DNA of 64,000 nt from NCBI GenBank assembly GCA_016936395.1, contig JAFGXY010000035.1, positions 1 to 64,000 on the forward strand, given 5' to 3'. Each line of letters begins with the position of its first letter. Within the stretch, counting starts at the first letter, position 1. Source of the DNA: Paracoccaceae bacterium. Lineage in GTDB: Bacteria; Pseudomonadota; Alphaproteobacteria; Rhodobacterales; Rhodobacteraceae. The notes beneath the pieces are model-generated. The model saw only the letters and a list, made by a program, of their open reading frames with translations, had not been told where the DNA came from and ran no database searches. Both the position numbers and the translations under genes were made by a program. Of this stretch, positions 8,973 to 18,404 are shown piece after piece.

Positions 8973-9001
8973 TTGTCAAGCCCGGGTATCAGGCGTATGT
9001 G
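8973..9001 (+). promoter_or_regulatory. candidate sigma-70 promoter for rpoZ
   Basis: TTGTCA at 8973-8978 and TATGTG at 8996-9001 are separated by 17 bases and sit about 40 bases before the rpoZ start. The match is fair, not perfect, and folK read-through is also possible. Confidence 0.4.
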
Positions 9002-9039
9002 CCTTCTTTCCGAGCCCCAAAGTCTGATTGGAGTCGTCC

Positions 9040-9393
9040 ATGGCCCGCGTGACGGTAGAAGATTGCGTTGACAAGGTTCCCAACCGGTTCGAACTGGTGA
9101 TGCTTGCAGCCCACCGGGCGCGCGAGATCCAGGCCGGGTCACCGATCACGGTTGATCGCGACAATGACAAGAACCCCGTCGTCGCCCTGCGCGAGATTGC
9201 GGAAGAAACCCAGGCCGCCGAGTCTCTGCGCGAACGGATGATTGAAAGCCATCAGACCCAGATCGAGGTCGATGAGCCGGAAGAAGACCAGATGGCGCTT
9301 TTGATGTCGGGCGAAATTGACCGCCCGATGCAAGACGACATGTCGGAAGAAAAACTGCTGCGCGCGCTGATGGAAGCTCAAGGCGAACTCTGA
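9040..9393 (+). CDS. rpoZ: DNA-directed RNA polymerase omega subunit
   Basis: Omega helps assemble RNA polymerase by clamping the beta' subunit. The 117-residue protein begins [20 protein letters not shown] and continues [12 protein letters not shown], the classic omega signature, then [13 protein letters not shown]. The acidic tail is typical of alphaproteobacteria. ATG at 9040 follows TTGGAGT. The gene lies immediately upstream of the RelA/SpoT homologue, the common rpoZ-spoT order. Confidence 0.96.
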   Translation: MARVTVEDCVDKVPNRFELVMLAAHRAREIQAGSPITVDRDNDKNPVVALREIAEETQAAESLRERMIESHQTQIEVDEPEEDQMALLMSGEIDRPMQDDMSEEKLLRALMEAQGEL

Positions 9394-9423
9394 TCCGGGG
9401 GGGACCCCGGCAAAGGGGCGATG

Positions 9424-11541
9424 ATGATCGACGTAGAAGACCTCATCGCCCTTGTTCGCAACTATAACCCGCGCACAAACGCTGATCTGATCCGCCGCGC
9501 CTATGCTTACGGGATGGCGATGCATGAAGGCCAGTTCCGCAAATCGGGCGAGCCGTATTTTACCCATCCCGTTGCCGTTGCCGCCATTCTGACCGAACAA
9601 CGGCTGGATGATGCAACCCTGATCACCGCGCTGCTGCATGACACCATCGAAGACACCAAATCCACCTATGCCGAGGTCGAGCGGCAGTTCGGTCTGGAGC
9701 TGGCCGAACTGGTCGATGGCGTCACCAAGCTGACCAACCTGCAACTGTCCAGCACCGAGACCAAGCAGGCGGAAAACTTCCGCAAGCTGTTCATGGCGAT
9801 GTCGAAAGACCTGCGGGTGATCCTGGTCAAGCTGGCCGACCGTTTGCACAACATGCGCACGATCAAAAGCATGCGGCCGGAAAAGCAGGCGCAAAAGGCC
9901 CGCGAGACGATGGAAATCTATGCCCCCCTTGCCGGTCGCATGGGGATGCAGTGGATGCGCGAGGAACTGGAGGATCTGTCCTTCAAGGTTCTGAACCCCG
10001 ATGCCCGCAATTCCATCATCCGCCGGTTCCTGACGTTGCAGCGCGAAGCGGGTGATGTGGTCCACAAGATCACCGCCGATATCCGCAATGAACTGGACAA
10101 GGTCCACATTGACGCCACGGTTTATGGTCGTGCCAAGAAACCCTATTCGATCTGGCGCAAGATGCAGGAAAAGGATCTGGCCTTTTCGCGCCTGTCCGAC
10201 ATCTACGGCTTTCGCATCATCTGCGCGACGGTGCCCGATTGCTATGGCATCCTTGGCGTGATCCACCAACGCTGGCGGGCGGTGCCGGGGCGGTTCAAGG
10301 ATTACATCAGCCAACCCAAATCGAACGGCTACCGCTCGATCCATACCACGGTTTCGGGGCGCGACGGCAAGCGGGTCGAGGTGCAGATCCGCACCCGCGA
10401 GATGCACGAGGTGGCCGAAGCCGGGGTGGCGGCGCATTGGGCCTACCGCGAAGGGGTGCGCACCCAGAACCCGTTTGCGGTGGACCCGGCGAAATGGGTC
10501 GCGGGCCTGACCGAACGCTTTGAAGAAGGCGATCACGACGAGTTTCTGGAACACGTCAAGCTTGAGATGTATTCCGATCAGGTGTTCTGCTTCACCCCCA
10601 AGGGGGACGTCGTGCAATTGCCGCGCGGGGCGACGCCCTTGGACTATGCCTACGCGATCCATACCCGCATCGGCAATTCCTGCGTCTCGGCCAAGGTTGA
10701 CGGCATCCGCGTGCCGCTGTGGACACGGTTGAAGAACGGCCAGTCGGTCGAAATCATCACTGCCGAAGGCCAGCGTCCGCAGTCCAGCTGGATCGACATC
10801 GTCACCACCGGCCGCGCCAAGGCGGCGATCCGCAAATCCTTGCGCGACGAAGACCGGGGGCGCTTTGTCAAGCTGGGGCAGGAACTGGCGCGGGCGGCCT
10901 TTGACCATGTTGGCAAGAAGGCATCGGAAAAGGCGCTGCGCACGGCGGCCAAGATGCTGGGCCTTGCCGATGAAGAAGACCTGCTGGCGCGGTTGGGCTC
11001 GGCCGATCTGACCGCGCGGCGGGTGGTGGAAGCGCTGTATCCCGAACTGGCGCGTGCCGAACTTCAGGTGGTCGATGCCGCGCGCCCGGTGCTTGGCTTG
11101 ACGGATGAACAGGCGTTTCGCCGCGCGCCCTGCTGCCAGCCGGTGCCGGGGGAACGCATTGTCGGCATCACCTATCGCGGGAAAGGTGTTGTCGCCCATG
11201 CCATCGACTGCCCGGCGCTGGAAGAGTTCGAGGAGCAGACCGAACGCTGGGTTGATCTGTCCTGGCATGTCGGTCGCCATGCTGCGGTGCATACGGTCAG
11301 CATCGAGTTGACCATAGCCAATGATGCCGGGGTCCTGGGCCGCCTTTGCACGCTGATCGGCGAGCAGAAGGCCAATATCTCGGACCTGCGCTTTACCGAT
11401 CGCAAACCTGACTTTTACCGTCTTATTCTTGACGTCGATCTGCGCGATGTTGAACATCTGCACATGGTGATGACGGCGCTTGAGGCGGAAACCGACGTGG
11501 CGCAGGTATCGCGCCACCGCGATCTGACCCGCAAGCCCTGA
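9424..11541 (+). CDS. rsh: bifunctional (p)ppGpp synthetase/hydrolase (RelA/SpoT homologue)
   Basis: A 705-residue long-form RSH that makes and degrades the alarmone (p)ppGpp. Domain order: HD hydrolase (about 25-180, with LLHDTIEDTKSTY and the conserved DRLHNMRT), nucleotidyltransferase synthetase (about 230-350, with DIYGFRIICATVPDCYG and KSNGYRSIHTTV), TGS (about 385-445, GDVVQLPRGATPLDYAYAIH), and a C-terminal ACT domain (VSIELTIANDAGVLGRLCTL). The HD motif is intact, so hydrolase activity is expected. Two adjacent ATGs (9421, 9424) are possible; the second has better spacing from AAGGGG. It follows rpoZ by about 30 bases. Confidence 0.95.
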   Translation: MIDVEDLIALVRNYNPRTNADLIRRAYAYGMAMHEGQFRKSGEPYFTHPVAVAAILTEQRLDDATLITALLHDTIEDTKSTYAEVERQFGLELAELVDGVTKLTNLQLSSTETKQAENFRKLFMAMSKDLRVILVKLADRLHNMRTIKSMRPEKQAQKARETMEIYAPLAGRMGMQWMREELEDLSFKVLNPDARNSIIRRFLTLQREAGDVVHKITADIRNELDKVHIDATVYGRAKKPYSIWRKMQEKDLAFSRLSDIYGFRIICATVPDCYGILGVIHQRWRAVPGRFKDYISQPKSNGYRSIHTTVSGRDGKRVEVQIRTREMHEVAEAGVAAHWAYREGVRTQNPFAVDPAKWVAGLTERFEEGDHDEFLEHVKLEMYSDQVFCFTPKGDVVQLPRGATPLDYAYAIHTRIGNSCVSAKVDGIRVPLWTRLKNGQSVEIITAEGQRPQSSWIDIVTTGRAKAAIRKSLRDEDRGRFVKLGQELARAAFDHVGKKASEKALRTAAKMLGLADEEDLLARLGSADLTARRVVEALYPELARAELQVVDAARPVLGLTDEQAFRRAPCCQPVPGERIVGITYRGKGVVAHAIDCPALEEFEEQTERWVDLSWHVGRHAAVHTVSIELTIANDAGVLGRLCTLIGEQKANISDLRFTDRKPDFYRLILDVDLRDVEHLHMVMTALEAETDVAQVSRHRDLTRKP

Positions 11542-11577
11542 CGCCGGGTTGCAGCAACAGACAGGAGAACTGGCAGG

Positions 11578-12252
11578 GTGGTATTCCGTCGGCGCACCAA
11601 GCGGACGGCATGGGAGTGGGTCAAGGCCTCGGTCTATCCGCAAGGCGGCTGGCTGCGGGCCGTCCGATATATCCTGCACCGGCTGACCCGCCTGCCAGAC
11701 CCGCCCCACCGCATCGCCCGGGGTATTTTCGTCGGGGCCTTCGTGTCGTTCACACCGCTGTTTGGCGTGCATATCCTGGTCGCCGCCCTGCTGGCCTATC
11801 TGGTGCGCGGCAATATCTTCGCGGCCATCCTTGGGACGTTGGTCGGCAATCCGATCACCTTTCCGGTCATCGCCGTGCTGTCGGTGCAACTTGGTCACAT
11901 GATCCTTGGCACCGGGGTCGACGGAGTGCCCGCTGCGCAGATCCTGACGGCTTTCGCCAGTGCCGGGGCCGAGATCGGGTCAAACTTCGTGGCGCTGATG
12001 ATGGGGGGCGACATCCGCTGGACCAATATGCGCACGTTCTATGTGGGCCTGTTCAAACCCTATCTGATCGGCGGCCTTGTCCCCGGTCTGGTCGTGGCGA
12101 CGCTGTGTTATCACCTCAGCCTGCCGGTGATCACGGCCTATCACCGCCTGCGCCAGAAACGGCGACAGGATCGTGCGGCCCGGCGCCAGGGGAGTGTGAC
12201 GCAGGGTCACCCGGTTGCAACGCCGCCTGACAACAAGGATGGGACAGCCTGA
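11578..12252 (+). CDS. DUF2062 membrane protein, copy 1
   Basis: 224 residues, GTG start at 11578 preceded by AGGAGA. After a basic N-terminus, the conserved DUF2062 core follows: [40 protein letters not shown] and GTLVGNPITFPVIAVLS. Three or four transmembrane helices are visible, and the C-terminus is basic. Function is not established; the family is found near lipid and envelope genes. It sits downstream of rsh and is the paralogue of the next gene, with the same layout. Confidence 0.75.
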   Translation: MVFRRRTKRTAWEWVKASVYPQGGWLRAVRYILHRLTRLPDPPHRIARGIFVGAFVSFTPLFGVHILVAALLAYLVRGNIFAAILGTLVGNPITFPVIAVLSVQLGHMILGTGVDGVPAAQILTAFASAGAEIGSNFVALMMGGDIRWTNMRTFYVGLFKPYLIGGLVPGLVVATLCYHLSLPVITAYHRLRQKRRQDRAARRQGSVTQGHPVATPPDNKDGTA

Positions 12253-12448
12253 AACGCGGCCGCATCCGGCGACAGCACCCGGCACGAGGATGCCCGGCAA
12301 GATGATCACGGTCGGATTTTGTAACCCCTTGACCCAAATTTGCCCTAGTGTTTGTGCCATAAGGTCGCCCTATATGCTGGTCAGATTACCTGAACAGGGT
12401 CTGCGACGGCTGCACAGGGCGGCAGGGACGAGCAAGCGAGGGCGAAGG

Positions 12449-13162
12449 GTGGTTTTCAAGCGGCGCGATCCGCGGGGCTGGTGGGCCTGGCTGCGCGAGA
12501 TGTTCTACCCGACCGGCGGCTTTCGTCGGGCGACGCAGTATGTCTTTCACCGGATGCGCCGCTTGCCCGATCGTCCGCATCGGATTGCCCGCGGCATCTT
12601 TGCCGGCTGCTTCATCGGCTTTTTGCCACTTCCCGGTGTGCAGTTTCTGGGTGCTGCCGGTTTTGCGTGGCTGATCCGCGGCAATATCTTTGCCGCCCTG
12701 TTGGGCACGTTCAACTCAAACCCGATCACGACGCCCTTCTTCGCGGTGGGTGCCATCACGTTGGGGCATTGGATGCTGGGCAGCGACAGGCCCCTGAACG
12801 CCGAAGGTATCGGCGCGGCCTTTGCCCAGGCCGGCAGCGATCTGTGGCACAATCTGGTGTCGCTGTTCGGGCCGGAGACGATGCACTGGGAGGGTCTGCA
12901 AAGGTTCTGGTCGGAAATCTACGTGCCCTATTTCATCGGGTCTCTCATTCCGGGGCTGCTGCTGAGCCTGATCTTCTATTACCTGACCATCCCCCTTGTC
13001 GAAGCCTATCAGAAGGCCCGCAGCGCCAAGTTCAAGGAACGCAGCGAGAAGCGGATTGCCTTGCGCCAGAGGCTTGCCAAGCTGACCCTGCGCGCCGAGG
13101 CCGCGGGGGATGCTGTGACCGATACAAATCAAGGGGATGACGGGGCGGCCTCCAAGCCCTAG
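12449..13162 (+). CDS. DUF2062 membrane protein, copy 2
   Basis: A tandem paralogue of the preceding gene. GTG at 12449 gives [20 protein letters not shown], parallel to the start of copy 1, and follows GAGGG by six bases. The core reads [40 protein letters not shown] and [17 protein letters not shown]; the NPIT motif is shared with copy 1. The C-terminal tail of about 50 residues is highly basic. The frame is open for 78 codons upstream, but that part does not look like protein. Role unknown; probably a membrane-envelope protein. Confidence 0.75.
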   Translation: MVFKRRDPRGWWAWLREMFYPTGGFRRATQYVFHRMRRLPDRPHRIARGIFAGCFIGFLPLPGVQFLGAAGFAWLIRGNIFAALLGTFNSNPITTPFFAVGAITLGHWMLGSDRPLNAEGIGAAFAQAGSDLWHNLVSLFGPETMHWEGLQRFWSEIYVPYFIGSLIPGLLLSLIFYYLTIPLVEAYQKARSAKFKERSEKRIALRQRLAKLTLRAEAAGDAVTDTNQGDDGAASKP

Positions 13163-13196
13163 ATCATCGTCGTCAGGAAAAGGAAGGACGTCGCCC

Positions 13197-13949
13197 ATGC
13201 AACCATCCGGAAAGCTGCGGTTGGGGATCAACATCGACCACGTGGCCACCCTGCGCAATGCCCGCGGCAGCGCCTGGCCAGACCCGCTGCGCGCCGCCCT
13301 GCTGGCCGAGGCTGCCGGGGCCGACGGGATCACCGCGCATCTGCGCGAAGACCGCCGCCACATTCGCGACGCCGATATGGCGGCGCTGAAAGCCGGGATC
13401 GGGATTCCACTGAACTTTGAATGTGCCGCAACCGATGAGATGCAGGCCATCATCCTGACCATCCGCCCGCATGCGGTCTGTCTGGTGCCAGAGCGGCGCG
13501 AAGAGCGCACGACAGAAGGCGGGCTGGATGTGGCGGGCGACGAGGCGCGGCTGGCGGCCTTTATCGCACCGCTGCGCGACGCGGGCTGCCGCGTCAGCAT
13601 GTTCATCGGCCACGATGCCCGCCAGATCGAAGCCAGCGCCCGGATCGGCGCCGCCGTGGTGGAACTGCACACCGGCCATTACAGCGATCTGCACGCCGAA
13701 GGCCGGATGGCCGAAGCCGAAGCCGAACTTGCGGCGCTGCGCAAGGCGGCGGCGTTTGCGGCATCCTTGGGGTTGGAAGTGCATGCCGGCCACGGCCTGA
13801 CCTATGACAACGTCGCGCCGATTGCCGCGATGCCGCAGGTGATGGAATTGAACATTGGTCACTTCCTGATCGGCGAGGCGGTGTTCATCGGCCTTGGCCC
13901 CGCCATCGAGGACATGCGCCTCCGCATGGATCAGGCGCGCGGGCTGTGA
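13197..13949 (+). CDS. pdxJ: pyridoxine 5'-phosphate synthase
   Basis: It condenses 3-amino-2-oxopropyl phosphate with deoxyxylulose 5-phosphate in DXP-dependent vitamin B6 synthesis. The 250-residue TIM-barrel protein starts [20 protein letters not shown], with the active-site [14 protein letters not shown] motif. It has [14 protein letters not shown] with the catalytic histidine and [10 protein letters not shown] further on. An AGGAAGG site lies upstream of ATG 13197. It is followed by acpS, the usual Rhodobacteraceae order, with a repeat element between them. Confidence 0.95.
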   Translation: MQPSGKLRLGINIDHVATLRNARGSAWPDPLRAALLAEAAGADGITAHLREDRRHIRDADMAALKAGIGIPLNFECAATDEMQAIILTIRPHAVCLVPERREERTTEGGLDVAGDEARLAAFIAPLRDAGCRVSMFIGHDARQIEASARIGAAVVELHTGHYSDLHAEGRMAEAEAELAALRKAAAFAASLGLEVHAGHGLTYDNVAPIAAMPQVMELNIGHFLIGEAVFIGLGPAIEDMRLRMDQARGL

Positions 13950-14016
13950 ACGCCCAACCGGGCGTCTGTGCGGCAGGCGGTTGCCATTGCGGGCGTCGCC
14001 CTTGCGGCTGATGTGG

Positions 14017-14055
14017 GTGCCTCCGGCGGGAGTATTTGGGAAAGCAGCAATGCAG
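14017..14055 (+). repeat. GCCTCCGGCGGGAGTATTTGG intergenic repeat, pdxJ-acpS
   Basis: GTGCCTCCGGCGGGAGTATTTGGGAAAGCAGCAATG. It holds a short CTCC/GGAG stem followed by TATTTGG, then the AAGCAGCAA tail. It falls between two genes of the pdxJ-acpS block. Confidence 0.7.
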
Positions 14056-14111
14056 GTTTCGGTGTCAGATGCACCGCAGGGCCTGTGCGATGCTAACTTG
14101 GGAGCGGGGCG

Positions 14112-14522
14112 GTGATCCTTGGCATCGGCAGTGATCTGGCAAATATCGACCGGATCGAAGCGACCCTCGCGCGCTATGGCGACAGGTTTCGCAACCGCGT
14201 CTTCACAGAAGCGGAACAGAGCAAGGCCGACAGCCGACCGCATGGGGTTGCCGCGACATTCGCCAAACGCTGGGCGGCGAAAGAGGCCTGTTCCAAGGCG
14301 CTTGGCACCGGCCTGCGGATGGGGATCGCCTGGAAGGACATGGCGGTCCGCAATCTGGAGACCGGCCAGCCCGTCATGCAGGTTACCGGCTGGGCAGCCG
14401 AGCGGTTGCGCGCGATGACGCCAGAAGGCCATGAAGCGGTGATCCACGTCACCCTGACCGATGACCACCCTTGGGCGCAGGCGTTTGTGGTGATCGAGGC
14501 GCGTCCGGTCACGAAAGGCTGA
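14112..14522 (+). CDS. acpS: holo-[acyl-carrier-protein] synthase
   Basis: It transfers 4'-phosphopantetheine from CoA to apo-ACP. The short AcpS type is clear from [20 protein letters not shown], holding the first metal aspartate, and from [20 protein letters not shown], holding the catalytic glutamate-lysine motif. 136 residues, GTG start at 14112 after GGAGCGGGGC. It is the first gene of acpS-lepB-rnc-era. Confidence 0.95.
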   Translation: MILGIGSDLANIDRIEATLARYGDRFRNRVFTEAEQSKADSRPHGVAATFAKRWAAKEACSKALGTGLRMGIAWKDMAVRNLETGQPVMQVTGWAAERLRAMTPEGHEAVIHVTLTDDHPWAQAFVVIEARPVTKG

Positions 14523-14603
14523 GGCGCGATCCGCCGCCCGAACTTGACTCGCGCCTGAACCGGGCGCATGTAGCGCCGCGAGCAACAACCGGGTGGATGC
14601 ACG

Positions 14604-15392
14604 ATGGCCAGCAAGGCAAAAAGCGATGGCGGCATTGTCGAGACGGTGAAGACCGTGGTCTATGCGCTGCTGATCGCGGGGGTGTTTCGCACCTTGTTCT
14701 TTCAGCCATTCTGGATCCCGTCCGGCAGCATGAAAGACACCTTGCTGATCGGTGATTTCCTGTTCGTCAACAAGATGGCCTATGGCTACAGCCGGTATTC
14801 CTGCCCGTTTTCGGCCTGCCCGTTTGACGGGCGGCTGCTGTTTTCCGAACCCGAACGCGGCGACGTGGTGGTGTTTCGCCATCCTGTCAACGGTTCGGAT
14901 TTCATCAAGCGCCTGATCGGGGTGCCCGGCGATACGGTGCAGATGCGCAATGGCGTGCTGTTTCTGAACGGGGAAGAGGTCAAACAGGCTCCAGCCGGGC
15001 AATTTGCCGAGCTTTACGAACAGCAAGGCCCGATGCGGCACCTGCCGCGCTGTGAAAACGGCCCCGTCGGTCAGGGGGATACCTGCACCAAGTCGCGGTA
15101 TACCGAAACGCTGCCCGGTGGGCGCACCCACAACATCCTGAACATCGACACCAACGGGTTTGGCGATAACACCGATGTGTTCACGGTTCCGCAAGGCCAG
15201 TATTTCTTCATGGGCGACAACCGCGACAACAGTCAGGACAGCCGTTATGGCCAAGCCGTCGGTGGTGTGGGCTTTGTGCCGGCAGATCATCTGATCGGCC
15301 GCGCCGACCGCATCATGTTTTCGTCCGGGGGCACGTCGATGCTGTATTTCTGGACCTGGCGCTCGGACCGATTCTTCAAGGCGGTGGAATGA
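14604..15392 (+). CDS. lepB: signal peptidase I
   Basis: It cleaves Sec/Tat signal peptides at the periplasmic face of the inner membrane. A single N-terminal transmembrane helix (about residues 13-33) is followed by the catalytic serine in [15 protein letters not shown] and the catalytic lysine in [15 protein letters not shown]. The late motif [12 protein letters not shown] is the conserved box E. 262 residues. The stop overlaps the rnc start (ATGA), which marks translational coupling with rnc and era. Confidence 0.96.
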   Translation: MASKAKSDGGIVETVKTVVYALLIAGVFRTLFFQPFWIPSGSMKDTLLIGDFLFVNKMAYGYSRYSCPFSACPFDGRLLFSEPERGDVVVFRHPVNGSDFIKRLIGVPGDTVQMRNGVLFLNGEEVKQAPAGQFAELYEQQGPMRHLPRCENGPVGQGDTCTKSRYTETLPGGRTHNILNIDTNGFGDNTDVFTVPQGQYFFMGDNRDNSQDSRYGQAVGGVGFVPADHLIGRADRIMFSSGGTSMLYFWTWRSDRFFKAVE

Positions 15393-16075
15393 GGCTTGCG
15401 GCGGATCTGAAGGTTTTCGAAAGCCGGATTGGCCACAGCTTTGCCAAGCCAGAGCTTCTGATCCGCGCGGTTACCCATGCGTCCCTTGGCACCCAGACCC
15501 GGCCCGACAATCAGCGGCTGGAGTTTCTGGGCGACCGCGTGCTGGGTCTTGTCATGGCAGAAGCCCTGTTGCACGCCGATACCGAAGCCAGCGAAGGCCA
15601 GTTGGCGCCGCGCTTCAACGCACTTGTGCGCAAGGAAACCTGTGCCGATGTGGCGCGGGGCATCGGCTTGGGCGAGGTGATGAAGCTGGGCCGGTCTGAA
15701 ATGCTGTCCGGCGGGCGACGCAAAGAGGCGCTGTTGGGCGATGCGATGGAGGCGCTGATCGCCGCCGTCTATCTGGATGGCGGTTTTGACGCTGCAAAGG
15801 CGCTGGTCCTGCGGCTGTGGAACGACCGTATCGGCGCGGTCGATGTCGATGCCCGAGATCCCAAGACCGCGCTTCAGGAATGGGCGCAGGCCCGCGGCAT
15901 GCCGCCGCCAACGTACACCCAAACCGGCCGTGAAGGGCCGGATCACCAACCGATTTTCACCGTCGAGGTGGTGCTTGCGGACGGCGCGCGCGAAGAGGCG
16001 CAGGCCGGATCAAAACGCATCGCCGAACAAATGGCCGCCCGCAGTTTGCTGGCCCGGCTGGAGCACCTGACATGA
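15389..16075 (+). CDS. rnc: ribonuclease III
   Basis: A double-strand-specific endoribonuclease used in rRNA processing and sRNA turnover. The signature [20 protein letters not shown] carries the catalytic glutamate and aspartate, and the second acidic pair is in [22 protein letters not shown]-terminal dsRNA-binding domain (about 155-225) begins at [14 protein letters not shown]. 228 residues. Overlaps lepB and era by four bases at each end. Confidence 0.96.
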   Translation: MRLAADLKVFESRIGHSFAKPELLIRAVTHASLGTQTRPDNQRLEFLGDRVLGLVMAEALLHADTEASEGQLAPRFNALVRKETCADVARGIGLGEVMKLGRSEMLSGGRRKEALLGDAMEALIAAVYLDGGFDAAKALVLRLWNDRIGAVDVDARDPKTALQEWAQARGMPPPTYTQTGREGPDHQPIFTVEVVLADGAREEAQAGSKRIAEQMAARSLLARLEHLT

Positions 16076-16992
16076 CTGACGACACCACCCGCGCAGGCTT
16101 TGTGGCCCTGATTGGCGAACCCAATGCCGGAAAATCGACGCTTCTCAACCGTATGGTGGGGGCCAAGGTCTCGATTGTTACCCACAAGGTGCAGACCACG
16201 CGCACCCGGATCCGCGGTGTGGCGATGGAGGGGCAGGCGCAGATCGTGTTTGTCGATACGCCGGGGTTGTTCCGGCCCCGTCGCCGTCTGGACCGCGCCA
16301 TGGTCAAGGCGGCCTGGGGGGGGGCTTCGGATGCCGATGTCATCGTGCTGCTGATCGAGGCGCATCGCGGCCTGACCGAAGGTGTGCAGGCGATCATCGA
16401 CCGGATGGCGAACGAGATGCCGCAAGATCAGCCGGTGGCTCTGGCCATCAACAAGATCGACCGGGTAAAATCCGAGGTGCTTCTGGCCTTGGCCGAGCGG
16501 ATGAACGAGGCCTATCCCTTAACCCGGACCTTCATGATCAGCGCTGAAAAAGGCTATGGCGTGAAGGACTTGCGCGAATGGCTGGCGGGGCAGGTGCCCG
16601 AGGGGCCGTGGTTTTACCCCGAAGACCAGATTGCCGATCTACCGATGCGGATGATCGCTGCCGAGACGACGCGCGAAAAGCTGACCCTGCGTCTGCATGA
16701 AGAACTGCCCTATCAGCTGACGGTCGAGACCGAAAAATGGGAGGATTTGCCCGACGGATCGACCCGGATCGACCAGATCATCTATGTCATGCGCGATGGT
16801 CACAAGGGCATTGTGCTGGGCAACAAGGGCGAGACGATCAAGGCCATCGGCTCTGCGGCGCGGGCCGACATTTCCGAGTTTCTGGGTCGCACCGTGCACC
16901 TGTTCTTACAGGTCAAGGTGCGCCCGAACTGGCTGGACGAGCCCGAGCGTTATTCCGAGATGGGGCTGGAGTTCAAGGATGGCGATGCCTGA
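16072..16992 (+). CDS. era: GTPase Era
   Basis: A 16S rRNA-binding GTPase for 30S subunit maturation. G1 is [18 protein letters not shown]3 DTPGLF and G4 NKIDR. The C-terminal KH domain contains [20 protein letters not shown]. 306 residues, normal size. Translationally coupled to rnc. A short spacer and the DUF1491 gene separate it from recO, its more usual direct neighbour. Confidence 0.96.
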   Translation: MTDDTTRAGFVALIGEPNAGKSTLLNRMVGAKVSIVTHKVQTTRTRIRGVAMEGQAQIVFVDTPGLFRPRRRLDRAMVKAAWGGASDADVIVLLIEAHRGLTEGVQAIIDRMANEMPQDQPVALAINKIDRVKSEVLLALAERMNEAYPLTRTFMISAEKGYGVKDLREWLAGQVPEGPWFYPEDQIADLPMRMIAAETTREKLTLRLHEELPYQLTVETEKWEDLPDGSTRIDQIIYVMRDGHKGIVLGNKGETIKAIGSAARADISEFLGRTVHLFLQVKVRPNWLDEPERYSEMGLEFKDGDA

Positions 16993-17055
16993 GACGCTGC
17001 TCTTGGCGCGAAGTGTGGACGCCTCAAGGGGGCAATCTGGCAAGAGCCAGTCCTG

Positions 17056-17391
17056 ATGGGCGCGCGTCTGGCCAGCGGGCTTTGGGTGTCGGCCTATCTT
17101 AACCGGCTGAGATTGGCCAATATTCCTGCCTATGTCACCGCAAAGGGGGATGCCTCGGCAGGGGCGGTGCTGGTCAAGGTGGCGCTGCTGGATGGCACGG
17201 CGCGGGTCTATGAGCGTGGCTTTGACATCGCCGCCGATGCGCGGGTCTGGCGGCAGGTCAGCGTGGGGGCGGAGGCGGAGGTGGATGCGATGATCACCCG
17301 CGCCAAGGGCCGCGATCCGGACCTGTGGGTGATCGAGATCGAAGACCGCATGGGCCGCTGCCTGCTGGAAGAAGACGGGCTGTCGGATTAG
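17056..17391 (+). CDS. DUF1491 family protein
   Basis: A 111-residue soluble protein with no signal or transmembrane segment. The N-terminus (RLASGLWVSAYLNRLRLANI) and DPDLWVIEIEDRMGRCLLEE near the end match the DUF1491 family of alphaproteobacteria. Function is unknown. ATG at 17056 is used, 63 bases after era. It lies between era and recO on the same strand, so a link to ribosome or DNA-repair genes is possible but unproven. Confidence 0.75.
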   Translation: MGARLASGLWVSAYLNRLRLANIPAYVTAKGDASAGAVLVKVALLDGTARVYERGFDIAADARVWRQVSVGAEAEVDAMITRAKGRDPDLWVIEIEDRMGRCLLEEDGLSD

Positions 17392-17435
17392 TCTTTGGGC
17401 TTGTCGGCGGCGGGGTCGGCTGCGAGTGTCAGGGC

Positions 17436-18158
17436 ATGGATTGGCGCGATGAAGGAGTGCTTCTGTCCATGCGTCTGCATGGCGAAGGCTCTGCGATCAT
17501 TGAGGTTTTTACCGCGGCGCACGGCCGCCATTACGGCGTGGTCCGGGGGGGCGCGTCGCGCAGGCTTGCGCCGGTGTTGCAGCCGGGGTCGCAGGTTGCG
17601 GTTGTCTGGCGGGCGCGGTTGGACGAGCAGATCGGTGCCTTTGTGGTGGAACCGATGCGGTCGCGGGCGGCGGTGCTGCAAGACCCGCTGGCGCTGGCAG
17701 GCCTGACCTCGGCCTGCGCCCTGTTGCGGCTGGCGCTGCCCGAGCGCGCGCCGCATGGTGCGATTTATGCCAGCAGTATCAACATGTTGGACGCCATTAC
17801 CAGCGGAACTGATTGGCTGGGGGATTACCTGCGGTGGGAGCTTTTGGTGCTGGAGGAGATCGGCTTTGGGCTTGATCTGTCGCGCTGTGCGGTGACGGGC
17901 GCGCGTGAGGATCTGGCCTTTGTCAGCCCGCGAACAGGGCGTGCGATCAGCCGCGGGGCGGCGGGGGAGTGGGCGCCCAAACTGCTGCCTTTGCCGCAAG
18001 CCATGCTGGGGCAGGGGCCGGTCAGCCACGCCGAGGCATTGCAAGCCCTTGCGATCACGGGGCATTTTCTGGGCCGTGAGTTGGCGGGGGCCAGCAGGAC
18101 CGGCACCCTGCCAGAGGCGCGGTCACGGCTGCTGTCGCGGTTGGCGCGGCTGGGTTGA
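17436..18158 (+). CDS. recO: DNA repair protein RecO
   Basis: It loads RecA at single-strand gaps with RecR. 240 residues beginning MDWRDEGVLLSMRLHGEGSA, with the OB-fold N-terminal domain (about 1-80, including HGRHYGVVRGGASRR), then a helical domain. The C-terminal SRLLSRLARLG is typical of alphaproteobacterial RecO. ATG at 17436 has only a weak ribosome site (AGGGC); coupling to DUF1491, which ends 44 bases earlier, is possible. Confidence 0.9.
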   Translation: MDWRDEGVLLSMRLHGEGSAIIEVFTAAHGRHYGVVRGGASRRLAPVLQPGSQVAVVWRARLDEQIGAFVVEPMRSRAAVLQDPLALAGLTSACALLRLALPERAPHGAIYASSINMLDAITSGTDWLGDYLRWELLVLEEIGFGLDLSRCAVTGAREDLAFVSPRTGRAISRGAAGEWAPKLLPLPQAMLGQGPVSHAEALQALAITGHFLGRELAGASRTGTLPEARSRLLSRLARLG

Positions 18159-18356
18159 TCGCGCCCAGGCATGGCAGTGGCGCGGCCTTTGCCCCCTTCA
18201 ATCGGGTGTGATGCGGGGCGGGCTGCGGTTCGGGGCCTGTCGGACCGAAAAGCCGCCCAACCCCCTGTTTCCACGATTTTTTTTGCGTGGTTTGGGCGTG
18301 GGCAAGCCGTGGTCAGGCCGTGGTGCATCCGTGACCACGCCTTGCCCCACGAAAAA

Positions 18357-18376
18357 GGGGGCGATGCGGCGCCCCC
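18357..18376 (-). terminator. rho-independent terminator of mcd
   Basis: On the minus strand a GGGGGC/GCCCCC stem with an eight-base loop is followed directly by TTTTT. It lies 30 bases past the mcd stop, between convergent recO and mcd. Confidence 0.7.
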
Positions 18377-18404
18377 TGATCGGTGATCCGGCGGTCAGGC
18401 GCGG

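Noticed and set aside
9139-11898. A very long open frame (over 900 codons) on the strand opposite rsh.
   Set aside because: It lies antisense to a gene with clear HD, synthetase, TGS and ACT domains. Long antisense frames are expected in GC-rich genes, its sequence has no domain-like patterns, and no ribosome site was seen.
12253-12448. Possible small gene or promoter between the two DUF2062 genes.
   Set aside because: A TTGACC is present near 12329, but no well-spaced -10 and no small frame with a ribosome site was found.
13173-15290. A long minus-strand open frame across pdxJ, acpS and lepB.
   Set aside because: It is antisense to three recognisable genes and rich in histidine, arginine and glycine in the way typical of shadow frames.
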